Shown here: one piece after another, positions 37,828-49,330 of the stretch
Layout of the letters: every line of letters begins with the position of its first letter
How positions within the stretch are numbered: the stretch's first letter is position 1
Assembly: GCA_963814985.1 (NCBI GenBank)
Contig: CAWFFV010000007.1
Span: forward strand, 16,269-80,268
From: CAWFFV01 sp963814985
GTDB lineage: Bacteria; Chloroflexota; Ktedonobacteria; Ktedonobacterales; Ktedonobacteraceae
Length of the DNA stretch: 64,000 bases
Direction of reading: 5' to 3'
Notes under the pieces: model-generated
Told to the model about the DNA's origin: nothing
The model's database searches: none
Seen by the model: the letters and a program-made list of their open reading frames with translations, nothing else
Made by a program: the position numbers and the translations under genes

Positions 37828-38762
37828 ATGAAAAAATTTTTAGATTTTGCTTTTCCTTTTGTAATAATCATGGTAGTGTTGGTTCTATTTTTACAGTCTT
37901 GTAGTAATAGCACAAGTGATCATCCGAACGGATCAATCAAGGTAGACTCAGTATACACAACGGACGCGTATCAGAAGGATAAAACTGCTTTTGGGCGTGG
38001 TGACCTTATTAACTATGATGTCAAAGTAGATAACACGATGAGTAGTCAGTTATCTCTTAACATTCATGTTCACGTATTCGCTACCGCTTATAACCAATTC
38101 GTATCCTCCCATCTCTATACTTATGATCACATAACGACTATTCGTTCGGTAAAACAAGGGGTTTCCATACTTCAGACTGCTACAAGTATTCCCAGTGATG
38201 CTGCCCCCGCAATCTATGAGATACAAATTACCGTTATGCCAGGGAATACTTCTTTTGCTGCGAAGTCAGAGGAAAGTCGTTTTACAATTCAGCCACCGGC
38301 ACAGTTAGGACCATTCACGACAGGAACGTTCACTCGTGATGATGGGCACGTCCAGGGCACAGCGCAACTGACCATTACAAAGAATGGGAATTACATATTT
38401 AGTGGTTGTATAGAGAATCTCTCCAGCATTCTCGGCTATAGTGACGTATTCTCATGGGGTATTGTAAGTGCTTCCGGTACCCTCTACAAATTTGACCACA
38501 CAGGAGGTATATCTGGTAAGTGGCAGGGTCTTGATCGAATCAACATAAGGATTGTTGGATCACAAGTGGCACAAACATCGCTATGGCAAACGATTGGATC
38601 CCTCTCTCTTTTCAAGTAAATCACTGGGAGAGCGATGTACATGGAACCATAAGCAATATGAGTGGCAATGTGGTGAATTTCTTTAAAGATCATGGAGTTG
38701 AGATCATACTTACGGTCATACAAGTTGCTGGTAATGGAGGTGGTGATGGAGGCGGTGATTGA
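37828..38762 (+). pseudogene. Secreted lipoprotein-like protein, frameshift near 38580
   Basis: The frame starting at ATG 37828 (MKKFLDFAF) gives a signal peptide with hydrophobic FPFVIIMVVLVLFLQSC and a lipobox-like LQSC, then beta-rich sequence (LINYDVKVDNTMSSQLSLNIHVHVFA) and an FTRDDGHVQGTAQLTI domain. It stops at 38619. The neighbouring frame continues NDWIPLSFQVNHWESDVHGTIS, FFKDHGVEIILTVIQVAG and ends with GNGGGDGGGD at 38762, so the intact protein was about 310 aa. Exported and probably surface-bound; the function is unknown. Confidence 0.65.
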
Positions 38763-38946
38763 GTGCGCTACTACCAGGGTATTTGGCCCCAAGAGCCTGT
38801 TACCCCACGGGTTGCGCAACGATGCGATTGTGAGCGAGTGGAGGGCCTTATGGTGACTCATCGATGCGGGTGGTGAAGCTGACTTGATTACGCAAGGGGA
38901 GGAAGCTAGAAGGGAGAGTGTGAAAGCGGAGAAAGAAGGTGAACAC
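38763..38946. other. Intergenic
   Basis: No feature seen except the start of the truncated transposase. Confidence 0.4.
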
Positions 38947-39045
38947 ATGAAAGCCATGAGCGTGCTAGATGCGAAAGAGTGGGTAGTGGAAACGTTCGGA
39001 GAGGTAGAACTGGGAGATCCGCGACGGCGAGACCGGGTGGTACCA
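38947..39045 (+). pseudogene. IS4/Tn5-like transposase N-terminal fragment
   Basis: ATG 38947 begins MKAMSVLDAKEWVVETFGEVELGDPRRRDRVV, the N-terminal DNA-binding domain typical of Tn5-like IS4 transposases. Homology ends near 39045, where AT-rich sequence begins, so the rest is deleted. Confidence 0.6.
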
Positions 39046-39199
39046 AATAATGTTAAGATTTACATATTCTTTATAGGATATCTTGTATTTACTTTCTATA
39101 TATAGCATACTCAATATCACACCTACAAAAAATAAATACTCCGACCATGTATAAAAATTTTGATAGGCTACATAGTACAAACCAGAAAGGATATTGCTG

Positions 39200-39700
39200 G
39201 TGTACGATGACATCATTAACCTTGTCAAGCTAGGTGCCGAGCTATTTACTGACATACATAATGCTACCCAACACCACCACTCAAGCTTCGTGAATTCAGA
39301 CAATTTCAAGGTGGGAAGTGATCTCTACCAAATAGGTCAAAAAGCGTACAAAATAAGCTCAGATGCCCAGAGAAGACGGCAGGGTACTATATTCGCCAGC
39401 AGATGGCTATATAACAATGACGGCTATCCTTTCGGGCTGAGCTTTAATCAAGAATCCGGCACAGTGACGATGGCCGTAGAGCGTTTAGACCGCGGTGATT
39501 TTAACTATTACCAAGGCATTGGAGAAATCTACGCTAACAGCATTTCTATGATTATCTCTGGATATAATCAAAGAACAGGTGATTTTCTCGTAATGAGGGG
39601 TGCTTCAGACGACGGATACAACATACTATTGGCACAGTGGATACAGGGCTATGACATAACCTATTCGTATGCAACAAGGGTGAGCGAATGGTTAAAGTAG
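39200..39700 (+). CDS. Hypothetical protein
   Basis: About 166 aa. AAAGGA stands eight bases before GTG 39200. Content: an N-terminal helix (DDIINLVKLGAELFTDIHNATQHHHSSF), then beta-strand-rich sequence (GTIFASRWLYNNDGYPFGLSFNQESGTVTMAVERLDRGDFNYYQ) and a C-terminal Tyr-rich part. No signal peptide and no known family. Codon use fits coding, but the function cannot be suggested. Confidence 0.5.
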   Translation: MYDDIINLVKLGAELFTDIHNATQHHHSSFVNSDNFKVGSDLYQIGQKAYKISSDAQRRRQGTIFASRWLYNNDGYPFGLSFNQESGTVTMAVERLDRGDFNYYQGIGEIYANSISMIISGYNQRTGDFLVMRGASDDGYNILLAQWIQGYDITYSYATRVSEWLK

Positions 39701-40334
39701 GTCCGAGGATCTCCAGAGTATACACCATAGACACTGAAAAGTACTCTACCTTGCGACTGGTAGCAGCTTAAGTAGCGATACCCCTAGAACAAGCTGACAA
39801 GCCTCTTCAGAGGTACAAGGAAATTCTGGCATTCTTCTCTTTTTGTCAGGTTTTCCCAGTATATTCCTCTGTTATTGCTTGCTATTGGCCTGAACCGACC
39901 GCATGACGATACGCTCAAATTGTGCTCGAAGTTGGCAAGGGTTCAACATGACTATATAGGGATTATGCCAAGAACGTTCTGCAACGGATGCGTCAGGGGG
40001 GAGCTGGCACCTTGCACAACATGGGCACCTTATTGAGAAGTTGTGAGGAGGTTAGGGAAAGATGACTCCCAACGTATTTGATCATGATGGAATTGAGCGT
40101 TGTGTAACGAAGCAGCGGCATGGAACGACGTAACAGCATCATTGTGTGCCATAAAGGAACATGTAGCAGCAGAAAAGGGGCATTGATGTGCATGCAGGTT
40201 GTGGATGTTTGTGTGGCTTTCCAGGCGGGTGCAATCGCTGACCCATAGATATTTCTTTCTTATGTGCTCAATCTCTGACGAGTGCTCCAGGCCATTTAGA
40301 GATTGAGATTGGGGCTGTAAACCCGCTCCCCCGA
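39701..40334. other. Intergenic with repeat motifs
   Basis: At 40003 GAGCTGGCACCTTGCACAAC recurs as at 34408 and 40680. At 40275-40305 CTCTGACGAGTGCTCCAGGC then CATTTAGAGATTGAG resembles the CRISPR repeat at 20479. No gene recognised. Confidence 0.4.
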
Positions 40335-40547
40335 CTACTTCCGCTGATTTCCAAATAAAAAGGCCAGAATTGGCTTCATCATGGGCAAAAGTGGCATAGG
40401 GATACCCAAGAATACAGGGTTGCTCTTGAGAGCCGCCAGGATGATCCCAGCCAATAGTGAGATCAGGAGCGCAATGAAGTAAGTGACGAGAACGAACCAG
40501 CGCATAGCCCAGCGCTGATCCTGTGGCTTCTGAGGTGGTGTGGTCAT
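40335..40547 (-). CDS. Small membrane protein with two helices
   Basis: 70 aa from ATG 40547, with GGAGGG six bases upstream. Helix 1 (RWFVLVTYFIALLISLLAGIIL) and a second hydrophobic hairpin (GIPMPLLPMMKPILAFLFG). A Lys/Gln-rich N terminus suggests that it faces the cytoplasm. No family recognised. Confidence 0.6.
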   Translation of the reverse strand: MTTPPQKPQDQRWAMRWFVLVTYFIALLISLLAGIILAALKSNPVFLGIPMPLLPMMKPILAFLFGNQRK

Positions 40548-40734
40548 TAATCCCTCCATTTTATCTTTTGATATGTACAGAGGGATATAGAAAAGTTACT
40601 TTGGGGACATATTTATAACATATTTACAACATATTTTATGTATTTTGTACGTTTTTGGAACGGGCTGGCCCGGTCACGAGCTGGTACCTTGCACAACACG
40701 GGCAAGCCCCGCAATTGTGGATCTGATCTCAAAC

Positions 40735-41275
40735 TACGAAGTATAACATACTGATACCTGAGAAAACCGGAATGAGACCAGAACAGGATAGGAACGCGAC
40801 CGGAAAGGGACCGGAACTCGATAGGAAAAGAACCAGAAAAGTTTGCAGCTTCGACCAGAAAAGCAGTCTGGACTCGTTTTCAGACGTAGAGGAATGCAAG
40901 AAAAGGCATGCCGAATTTGGCGGTGCAGAAAAGCGCTAGAATAAGCTGGGAAGGTCCTTCAGGAGTAGGAAGAAGCGATGGCACTCTTGAATATTGTTGT
41001 GTCCGCCATGTTTTGGTCGTCTCCTGCTACACCACAACGAAAAGAAGAACACAGGCCTCTGAGCGAGTTTTAGAAAACGGAATTGCAGAAAGAGGCCAAA
41101 AACCGGATGCAAGATGCGCATCTCAAAAAGATCGCGTTTTTGTGCTCAAATTGCCTATAACTCTATAGGGAGGAATTGTCTGTATTTTTGTCTGTAGGAG
41201 GCACGAGTTCTTCCCAGTTCTTCCGACACCCTCTGCATTTAGCCCTTGTGGTTTCTCCCAATCGATGGTATAGCA
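40735..41275 (+). repeat. Dispersed repeat D, copy 4
   Basis: Starts near GTATAACATACTGATACC and shares with 35965-36505 the GGAAC/GGATAG units, ATGGCACTCTTGAATATTGT, the AAAAAGATCG and CTATAACTCTATAGGGAGGA segments, and stops at GGTATA, where a truncated frame begins. Confidence 0.75.
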
Positions 41276-41457
41276 AAGGAGAGCTAAAAGAGGGGAAGAG
41301 GCTGCCACCAGAACAAACGGACGAGCAACTTAAACGCCAGACCCACAATGCGTTTGTGAAATCCATAGCTGAACGCCTGGATGAAAAAGAGCCTGCGGTT
41401 CGCTTCAGAATAGGCCTCATCGTGCTAACAATTGGTGAAGAGCTGACGCTGAATTAA
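41276..41457 (+). pseudogene. C-terminal fragment of an unknown protein
   Basis: Directly after repeat D the frame encodes a charged, protein-like stretch: KGELKEGKRLPPEQTDEQL and HNAFVKSIAERLDEKEPAVRF, ending IGEELTLN at 41457. The apparent start lies in the repeat, so the N terminus was cut off by it. No family recognised. Confidence 0.35.
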
Positions 41458-41481
41458 CTTTGAAATAGAGGTTTAAAAATT

Positions 41482-41751
41482 ATGCGGAAGAAAATTCTTA
41501 CGACACTTTCGATAGTTGTTGCGGTGTTCCTGCTTGCATACGGAGCACTGGTAATCTATGTCTACCACACGGCAAAACAGGATACGAAAGGAAAGTCAGA
41601 TGCCATCGTGGTCTTAGGCGAAGCAGCTATGGGCGGTACTTCCTGCTTTGGCCCAAGATGCCTGCATAGTCTTATGTCCGCCCCTCACTACAATACATGT
41701 CTGGAATCTCGAATAAATTATGCCGTGTCTTTATACAAAAAACACTTGTAA
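41482..41751 (+). pseudogene. YdcF-like (DUF218) membrane protein, truncated
   Basis: 89 aa. N-terminal anchor (LTTLSIVVAVFLLAYGALVIYVY), then KSDAIVVLGEAAMGG, the first strand of the DUF218 domain, and RINYAVSLYKKHL, the helix that follows. The rest of the domain, normally about 120 more residues, is missing; the sequence changes near 41755 to transposon DNA. RBS and start are normal. Confidence 0.65.
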
Positions 41752-43644
41752 AGAGACAAAATCGTTGTCATGTTTTGGGACAAATAGTGCGTCGTGTGAG
41801 TGCCCGTAGTGCATGTGAAAGAGGTAATGATGTGAAGAGGCTTGGAGAGACGACAGGGAAAGTGTCCCCAAACCCGAAAAAGAGTGTGTCCATTGAGATG
41901 GGGGATAAGCTCATCAATTGGAGAGGAGCAGGGAATGTATGGAGGAAGAGGAGTGAAGGGGGTTGCTCGGAGAGTCTTTCTGGAGTTGGATGTCATCAAC
42001 AATGGGGATGGCTTGAATATCTTGCAGGAGTATGATGTCTTTAGCAGGATTATTCTTTGGGGGAGCTGTCATGGGCTCTGTGCTGAAATGAGACAGGGAA
42101 AGTGGCAGAGGAGAAAGCCAGGAAAGACGTGTTGGTTGGCAGAGCGAGGAGCCAGGTAGGCTGGAGATGTCAGGATGGAAAAGATGATGGAACTCACGGC
42201 ATATACAGAAGAGGAGAGGGAGGAGGCAATGAGGAAGTATGAGAAATTCGTGGGTATCTGGCGGGAGAGGAAAGCCAAACGTCAGCAGCCGAAGAAGGGG
42301 GAGTGTCAGTTCGGACCATCCAGCGGTGGGTGAAAGAATACCGGGAGGCAGGGTTGAGAGGGTTGGTGAAGAGAAGAAGGAAAGATCGAGGAAGCAGACA
42401 TAAGATGAGTGAAGAGGGGGTGAAAGTGGTGGAGGGATTGGCGTTAGGGAGTCCAGGGCGGTCAAGAGCGACGGTGTATCGAGAGTGGCTCTCACTTGCA
42501 AAAGCGCAGGGGTGGGAAGAAGTTTCCTACCGAACGGTCTGCCGGATAATCAAGGAACTAGGAGGAGCCGAGCTGACGATGGGGCAGAAAGGGGAGAAGG
42601 CGTATAGAGAGGAGTATGATTTGGTGTCGAGAAGGAGTGCGAAGCGTCCCAAATGAGATGTGGCAAGCGGACCATATGAAGTTAGATATCTGGTTGGAAA
42701 ACGAACAAGGGAAAGCGAAACGGCCCTGGTTAACGGTGATCCTGGATGATTATAGCAGGGCGGTGGCTGGCTATCGTCTCTCGTGGGATGCTCCCAGTGC
42801 TCAGCAGACGGCGTTGGCACTGCGGCAGGCGGTATGGAGAAAAGAAGATGGCATATGGCATGTTTGTGGGCTGCCAGAGCGTTTCTACACGGATCATGGA
42901 TCGGATTTTACGAGCAAGCATATGGAGCAAGTGGGGATAGATTTGAAGATGAAACTGATCTATTCGCAAGTGGGTGTGCCAGGAGGGCGTGGGAAGATCG
43001 AACGATTTTTTAGGACGGTGAACCAGTTATTGTTGGAGAGATTGCCGGGGTATATGGGTTCAAAGGAGTGTGAGACGAGGGAAGGGCATTTAACGCTCAG
43101 TGAGTTGGAAGAGCATTTTAGGAATTGGTTGCTCTCTGACTATCACAGGCGAGAGCATAGTGAGTTGAAGAGAAGCCCCCAGGAGGTGTGGGAAGAAGGA
43201 GGTTTTGTTCCTCGTCTGCCCAGGTCCTTAGAAGAACTGGACTTGTTGCTCTTGGCGGTAGAAGGTTCCCGGCGTGTGCAGCAGGATGGGATCTCATTCC
43301 GAGGGATGCGCTATCAGTCGCCAACGCTCTCAGGGTATGTGGGAGAGGAGGTTAAATTGCGGTATGATCCACAAGTTAATGCGAGTTGGGTGCCTTGTTC
43401 TTCGGCCCTCATTCTTCTCCGTTTACAACACCCTTTTGCAGAGGGTTTGCCTCTTGAATAACCGGAGCGGCCAGACGAAGACAGGTCCGTATGACTCCGC
43501 CAGACAGGAGATCGGCTTGTAGCCACGGGGAAGACGCTTTCCTCTCAATGGGCAAGGAATGGAAACCGGCTCCATCTCACTCTTGTTGCGTCACCGCTCG
43601 AAAAGGAAAACACCTTGATTTGCTGCTTGCTGTATAATAAATAC

Positions 43645-45156
43645 ATGAGGAGAAGATGTGACAAGTGGAGGAAGAGACCAATACAAGCAAGAGTATCTCA
43701 AGAACAGCAACTGACAGGACTCTCGCGGATTTGTCGAGTACGCGGTCAGCCTGCTGACCCCTATGAACTCATCTTTCTTGATGAACAGGATCGAATCGTT
43801 GTCCCCCTCACTGAATGGTATCGCTTGCGCAAAGAGCAAGGGCCAGAGAGTACGAGAAGGACGTACCTCGCTTGCCTGCAGTCTTACTTCACGTTCCTCG
43901 CAGAGAGCGGATGCCTCTGGAATGCGCCGCCGGAACGGTTGCGCCAAACGTTGATCGCGTTCCATCGTGATCGTCTCAAGTGCCAGATCCGTCTCCAGAG
44001 GGATACAGATACCGTTGAGATTACCCTGACCCGTGAAACGCCGCTTCGAGAGAGTACGCTCAAGGTCATGCGCGCAGCTCTGCGCGATTTTTATCTCATC
44101 ATGAAAGATGCTGGGCTGTATGCTTTTGCGAACCCCCTCTCTTCAGAGGTGCTCGTTACGCTTAAACGCGAGCAGGAACGCACTTTAGCAAACAAAGGGG
44201 CACCTGATCAGGCTGGCATACGGGAAGAGACGCACGAGCAATCTTGGCGGCGACCGACGGCCTTTCTTCGCCATCGTCAGCCCCAGGGATGGAAGCCAGA
44301 GGTTCGCAAAGAGCTGGCTGATGTACGTCAGGGGATCCACGCTGTGCTGAATACTCTGCTGGATAGCGAGTCGGTCTCTTTTCGTGAGAAAGCGGTGCTC
44401 CATCTCTTGCAATCAACCGGAGCCAGGCTTCACGAAGTTGCTCTCATGACCGTCGGAGGGTATCAGAACAAGGGGATTGCTGGCCAGGCGCAGGTCATGA
44501 ACAAAGGCAGCTCTGGGCGCGAAGTGAAAACGATCTACTTTGCCCATAATCCTCGTGTTCAGCAGGCACTCAACGCGTATCTTGAGCAGATGAGACCGCT
44601 CCACGATTCAGGAGGTCGGCATCGGCTCATCGATGTTGCTCCCGACGCCCCCTTTTTTCTGACAGAACGAGGGACGCCATACTCTCCGAAAGTCTTTTAC
44701 TGGCACTGGTATCGCCACTACACGCCACTTCAGGGGCTTTGTCCGATTCGTTTCTCTGTACATGACCTGAGACATCTTTTCGTGACAGAGTATCTGATCA
44801 AGCTCAAACAGGCCTGTGGAGCTGGCACGGAATCCTTTGATTCGGAAAAATATCTCCGAGAACGAGAGGCTTTTGGCAAGACCATTATGGCCTGGCGGAG
44901 TATCCAGACTATTGATATTTACGATCAGACGCGTTCCGGAGAAGCTGTTTTCTCTGTACTCGCTGGCTACCAGCAGGATCTTGCCCAGCGCTGCTCTGCG
45001 ATAGGGTCGCCACAGGCTTCGCATCCCTCAAAGCCTTGTGTTGTCTCCCGGACAGAGCCTCGACCCAATCAAGAGGCAACTGTCGTATGGATGCATGATG
45101 AAGAGACGCTCAATTGGATCAAGAGCATGGAACAACAGAGAGGCCAGCCATCGTAA
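43645..45156 (+). CDS. tnpA: Tn554-like tyrosine recombinase TnpA-type
   Basis: 503 aa, frame intact. N-terminal core-binding domain (STRRTYLACLQSYFTFLAE), then catalytic boxes: STGARLHEVALM (Arg I), MNKGSSGREVKTIYF (Lys hairpin), FSVHDLRHLFVTEYL (His-x-x-Arg), and MAWRSIQTIDIYDQTRSGE (Trp in place of the second His, then the Tyr). A promoter-like TATAAT precedes the start. Chosen ATG is 43645; the frame opens a few codons earlier. First gene of a three-gene recombinase module; works with the next two proteins to cut and paste the element. Confidence 0.85.
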   Translation: MRRRCDKWRKRPIQARVSQEQQLTGLSRICRVRGQPADPYELIFLDEQDRIVVPLTEWYRLRKEQGPESTRRTYLACLQSYFTFLAESGCLWNAPPERLRQTLIAFHRDRLKCQIRLQRDTDTVEITLTRETPLRESTLKVMRAALRDFYLIMKDAGLYAFANPLSSEVLVTLKREQERTLANKGAPDQAGIREETHEQSWRRPTAFLRHRQPQGWKPEVRKELADVRQGIHAVLNTLLDSESVSFREKAVLHLLQSTGARLHEVALMTVGGYQNKGIAGQAQVMNKGSSGREVKTIYFAHNPRVQQALNAYLEQMRPLHDSGGRHRLIDVAPDAPFFLTERGTPYSPKVFYWHWYRHYTPLQGLCPIRFSVHDLRHLFVTEYLIKLKQACGAGTESFDSEKYLREREAFGKTIMAWRSIQTIDIYDQTRSGEAVFSVLAGYQQDLAQRCSAIGSPQASHPSKPCVVSRTEPRPNQEATVVWMHDEETLNWIKSMEQQRGQPS

Positions 45157-45177
45157 GCGGCGGGGGAAAAGAGGGAA

Positions 45178-47436
45178 ATGATGACGACATCTCTGAACGC
45201 CACATCTGCTGGAAGCACTTCTCTCGAACAGCCTGATCGTGTGCCACGGCTGCATTTTAACGATCCGAAGGAGCGAACAAATCATATCCAGGCGTTTTTG
45301 GCGTGGCTCCCACCGATTCTCAAAACCGCTTCTGGTATCTGTTGGGAGCGTTTACCGAGCGTCGTCATGGGCTATCTCATTCATGCTGTTGACCTGCCAG
45401 AGGTTGTCGCCATTACCTTGGCTGTTGGCTGTGCCATGGATGCCATGAAGCCAAAGACCTTGTACACGTATTGCATAGCGGTCACCAATCTCTTGCGGAG
45501 GTTACGCAGCACCTACGGGATGGTGACGCTTGCTGATCTCGGTGAGCGTCGCGTTTGGGATGCATATGTCTCCGGGAGATTGATCTCCAGTGGTGATCTC
45601 AACATGCTCAAACGGTATGAGACGCTTGCGTGTGTCTATCAGCGACCGTACTTTGAGCACCTGCCGGAACGGCAACAGGTGATCTGGAAACCCTATCTCC
45701 TGCCCAGATTGCCTCGTGGGTTTTGTGAAAAACAGGCACAGCAACAAGCAGTGATTGCAGCCACCCAGGCTCGACGCAAGGAACAATCGGACATCATTGT
45801 TCCCCTCTTTCCCTTGCTTGTTGAGCTCGTCCAACTCCGCAAACAGGCGGCAGAACGTCTTATCAAGGAATTCCGAAGGCTTTGTGCTCTTGCCGTACGA
45901 GGAGAGATTCCGCTCCCCTATCAGTTTGAGTATGTCGATCGGCAGTTCTTCTGTTTCGGAGTCTGCAATGACGCTCTCTGAGGTCCAACTCATTGAACAG
46001 CCTGTCACCCTGATCCTCACCCTCTGGAATCGTACCCAGTGGGTCAAGAACCATCCGGATCTGTACACGAAAGATGTTCAGCGGCGTGCAGAACGGCAAA
46101 TCGAGGCGTATGCGCCTGAGCGAAATGGCTACTTCTTTCAGTACGAGGGACCGACGGAACATCTCCTCTGGTGCGGTGATCTCGTTGAGAAGCAACTCAT
46201 CAATCAGTACCATGGAAAGGACATGCTGGGCACCCGTCGCCCCGGACTCCTCTCACCGGATTTCAGTGATGCACACTGGTTTCGGTGGGCGAGGGGGCTC
46301 TCTGGAGCCATCCTCTTTGAGCCTGAGTCGCTTTACAGAGGAGTGCTTTTTGCTCGCCGCTTGCCTTGACGAATGGGAGCCGCGTGAGCGAACTGCTTCA
46401 GGTGAGTGCTTCCCGTTTTGAGACCATCGTGGTGGATGAGCTGAAGAACCAGCAACCAACGGGCCGCAAGATTGGCGTGCTCGTCCAGAAGCTCTTGCCC
46501 AAAGGATACCAACACGAAAGTGAGCGGCAGTTTTTTCTCATCAGCGACATGGCAGTCCGCCACCTCAAAGAGATTGCCGAAATGCTTCAAGCTGCCCATG
46601 GTGGGCGCATCCCCATGGTATATCCTGAGGCGTTTGGCAACAAAGCGGATGATTTAGTCGCTGAACCGTACTTTTTTCAGTGGGCGGCATCTCCAGATGG
46701 CCGCCTTGGCCATTTCACCGCGCAAGATGTGGCTCAACTGTTGCGTTTCATCTTCCATGGTCTGACCCTCACGACAAGAGCAGGCAAGCCCATCCGCATC
46801 GCTCCCCATCTCCTCAGACACGTTCTCGCCACACACGCAAGAACGGCTCTGAATATCCCGGCAGAGGCGATTGCTTACCTGTTGCATCATCGAGTGAAGT
46901 TAGAAGGCACATCTGCGGCCCTGACCATTCCTGAAGCGACCGCCTACTACAGTCGCTTGCCAGTTGCACAATTGCTGGCACTCCTGTTTGAGCTTCAACC
47001 TCAACTGATCGCAGATCAAGGACGTTCCTATCTTCAGGCTCCCTCTCCACAAACGCTAGAGCATATGGATGATGCGCTGCGCAAACAATTTGAGTGCTGT
47101 GGCCTGATTGGGCCCACCGTTCTGGGATTTTGCAGCGCTGGTACCTGTGTCCGTCCTGACAACCGGGGAATCTGTGCTAATTGTCCGTATCTGGTTCCTC
47201 ATTACAGCAATCTGTCCAAGGCCAAGATCTGGCGAAAACTCTACGTCCTGCAAGCAAAACTTCACGATGATCAAGGTCATGCCGTCAATGCAGAGCAGGC
47301 CCGCAAGATGGTTCAATTTATTGACGGCGCGATTCGGATCATGGAGATCCAGATCCGTACCCGCCAAGACGGCGGCTATTTGCCTTTTACTGATACGCTG
47401 CCACCGGCTCGGGATGAGAAAGGAGATGAGCAATGA
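45178..47436 (+). pseudogene. tnpB: Tn554-like tyrosine recombinase TnpB-type, two frameshifts
   Basis: Three frames give one product of about 750 aa. The first (45178-about 45955) starts MMTTSLNATSAG and ends at FEYVDRQF. The second continues MTLSEVQLIEQPVTLILTLW, HLLWCGDLVEKQLI and SLYRGVLFA (to about 46350). The third (about 46366-47436) holds LTNGSRVSELLQV (Arg I), APHLLRHVLATHA (His-x-x-Arg), AIAYLLHH..YYSRL (His, Tyr) and a C-terminal Cys cluster CSAGTCVRPDNRGICANC. Breaks lie near 45955 and 46355. Its stop overlaps the tnpC start (ATGA). Domain order and the Cys cluster fit TnpB of Tn554-type elements. Confidence 0.8.
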
Positions 47437-48051
47437 TCCGTGCCTCTGGAGATCCCTACGCCCATCTGCGCGCTAATGCAGCAGCCCAAAGACAGACGAC
47501 AGTTGATCGTCTCCGCCAGGCGATTACACAGCTTGAGGCCGAGGGCCGCCCGGTCAATACCTTCACTATTAAAGAGGTAAGCGGGATGGACTACATGGCC
47601 TATTACCGCAATCGAGAAGCCTTCCAACTGTTCCGGGAGCACAGCACCCATCGGCGCAAGGAACGCGAACAGCAACAGGCAAAGCGCCAGGCGGCCAGCC
47701 GAAGAGACCCACGAAAAACGAAAAAAGGTCAGGGAGCTTCTTACACGGTCCAAGTGTCACCGCGCGATCCACTGCTTGACTACAAGCGTCCTCGCCTGGT
47801 CGAACTCCTACACGAGGCTTGCAACGAACGGGACGAAGCTAAACGGCAACTCAGGACGGAACGTGTCGAGGCTGAACAGTGCTGCGAAAGCAGCGCAAGC
47901 CGAGTTGGAGCAGCGCTACCACAAACTTCTGCAAGAGCATATGAGCTGCGGTCTTACCATCGCCAAGCTTGAAGCACAAGTTGCTGAATATCTTGCCTTT
48001 CTGGACCGATTTCGTGCCGCCCTCCAACAGGAGGAACATGGATCGCAGTAG
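47433..48051 (+). pseudogene. tnpC: Tn554-like TnpC-type coiled-coil protein, one frameshift
   Basis: Start ATG overlaps the tnpB stop. N-terminal part: ANAAAQRQTTVDRLRQAITQLEAEGRPVNTFTIKEVSGM, a small winged-helix-like segment found in this accessory family, then a basic region. The frame changes near 47880 and continues LNSAAKAAQAELEQRYHKLL, IAKLEAQVAEYLAFLDRFRAAL to 48051, a long coiled coil. TnpC stimulates or orients transposition in Tn554. Without the shift it would be about 205 aa. Confidence 0.72.
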
Positions 48052-49330
48052 GAGGACGATTTCAAAGCGATCTCCCAGCTTTAAAAAGAACCCATCTCCT
48101 TTCTGGTTGTGATATACTTGAATTGTTTACTGTCAGTAGATTTCTCCTTAAGGGAGACTCAAGTATGGTTGAGGAATCAACACCGATTGAGATCTTTTGT
48201 TGTTATGCTCATGAAGATGAAATGTGGCTGCGAAAACTGGAAACGCACCTGAGCCTGCTCAAACGACAGAAGGTTATTTCTCTCTGGCACGATCGGCTGG
48301 TTGTCCCTGGTACAGATTGGGCTAAGACCATTGATACTCACCTGGAAACGGCTTCTGTTATTCTGTTGTTCATCAGCGCTCATTTTTTTGCTTCCGACTA
48401 CTGTTATGGCATTGAAATGCAGCGTGCGATGGCTCGGCAGGAAGCAGGCGAGGTGCAAGTTGTTCCCATTCTGGTCCGCCCGGTGGACTGGACAGACGCG
48501 CCATTTGCTCATTTGCAAGTCTTACCTACTGATGGCAGGCCAATCATGTCCTGGCCAAACGAAGAGACGGCCATGGCCGATGTTGCGGTTGGCATCCGCC
48601 GCGCAATTGTCGAGGAGCTACCACAACTCACAGCCTCCGCTCCTCGCACAGCGTTTCCGAAAATCTGGAACATTCCCTACCCTCGCAATACTTTCTTCCT
48701 GGGGCGTGAGAGCGAATTGGCGCAGGTGCGTCAGCAGTTACAAACTGGTCAGGCAACGGCCCTTTCCCAACCACAGGCCATCAGCGGGTTGGGCGGGATT
48801 GGCAAGACGCAACTTGCTCTCGAATATGCCTATCGGTATCGCCAGGATTACCAAGCAGTTTTGTGGGCCAGAGCGGAAAGCGCTGATGCGCTGATTTCGT
48901 CCTATATCTCTCTTGCCGCACTCCTTCAATTGCCAAAAAGCGAGGCGAAAGAGCAAGATATCAGTGTGCAAGCAGTAAAAAAGTGGTTGCAGACCCACTG
49001 TGGCTGGCTGCTCATTCTTGACAATGCTGACGAGCTAGCTTTACTCCCAGATTTTCTGCCTCCCATTTTGGGAGGGCACCTCCTGCTGACGACACGAGCG
49101 ACAGCGACCGGACGGCTGGCTCACCGGCTAGAGGTCAAAATATTGTTGCCTGAGCAAGGAGCCTTATTCTTGCTGCGACGATCTGGACTCATTGCGCCTA
49201 ACGCTACCTTAGCGCAAGCATTGCCCCAAGAGCAAGAACTGGCCGTGCAGATTTCTCAAGAACTGGGTGGATTGCCGCTGGCTCTCGATCAGGCTGGAGC
49301 ATATCTCGAAGAAACTGGGACGGACCTATA

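Noticed and set aside
40275..40305. Single CRISPR-like repeat
   Set aside because: Only partial similarity and no second unit or spacer, so not called as an array.
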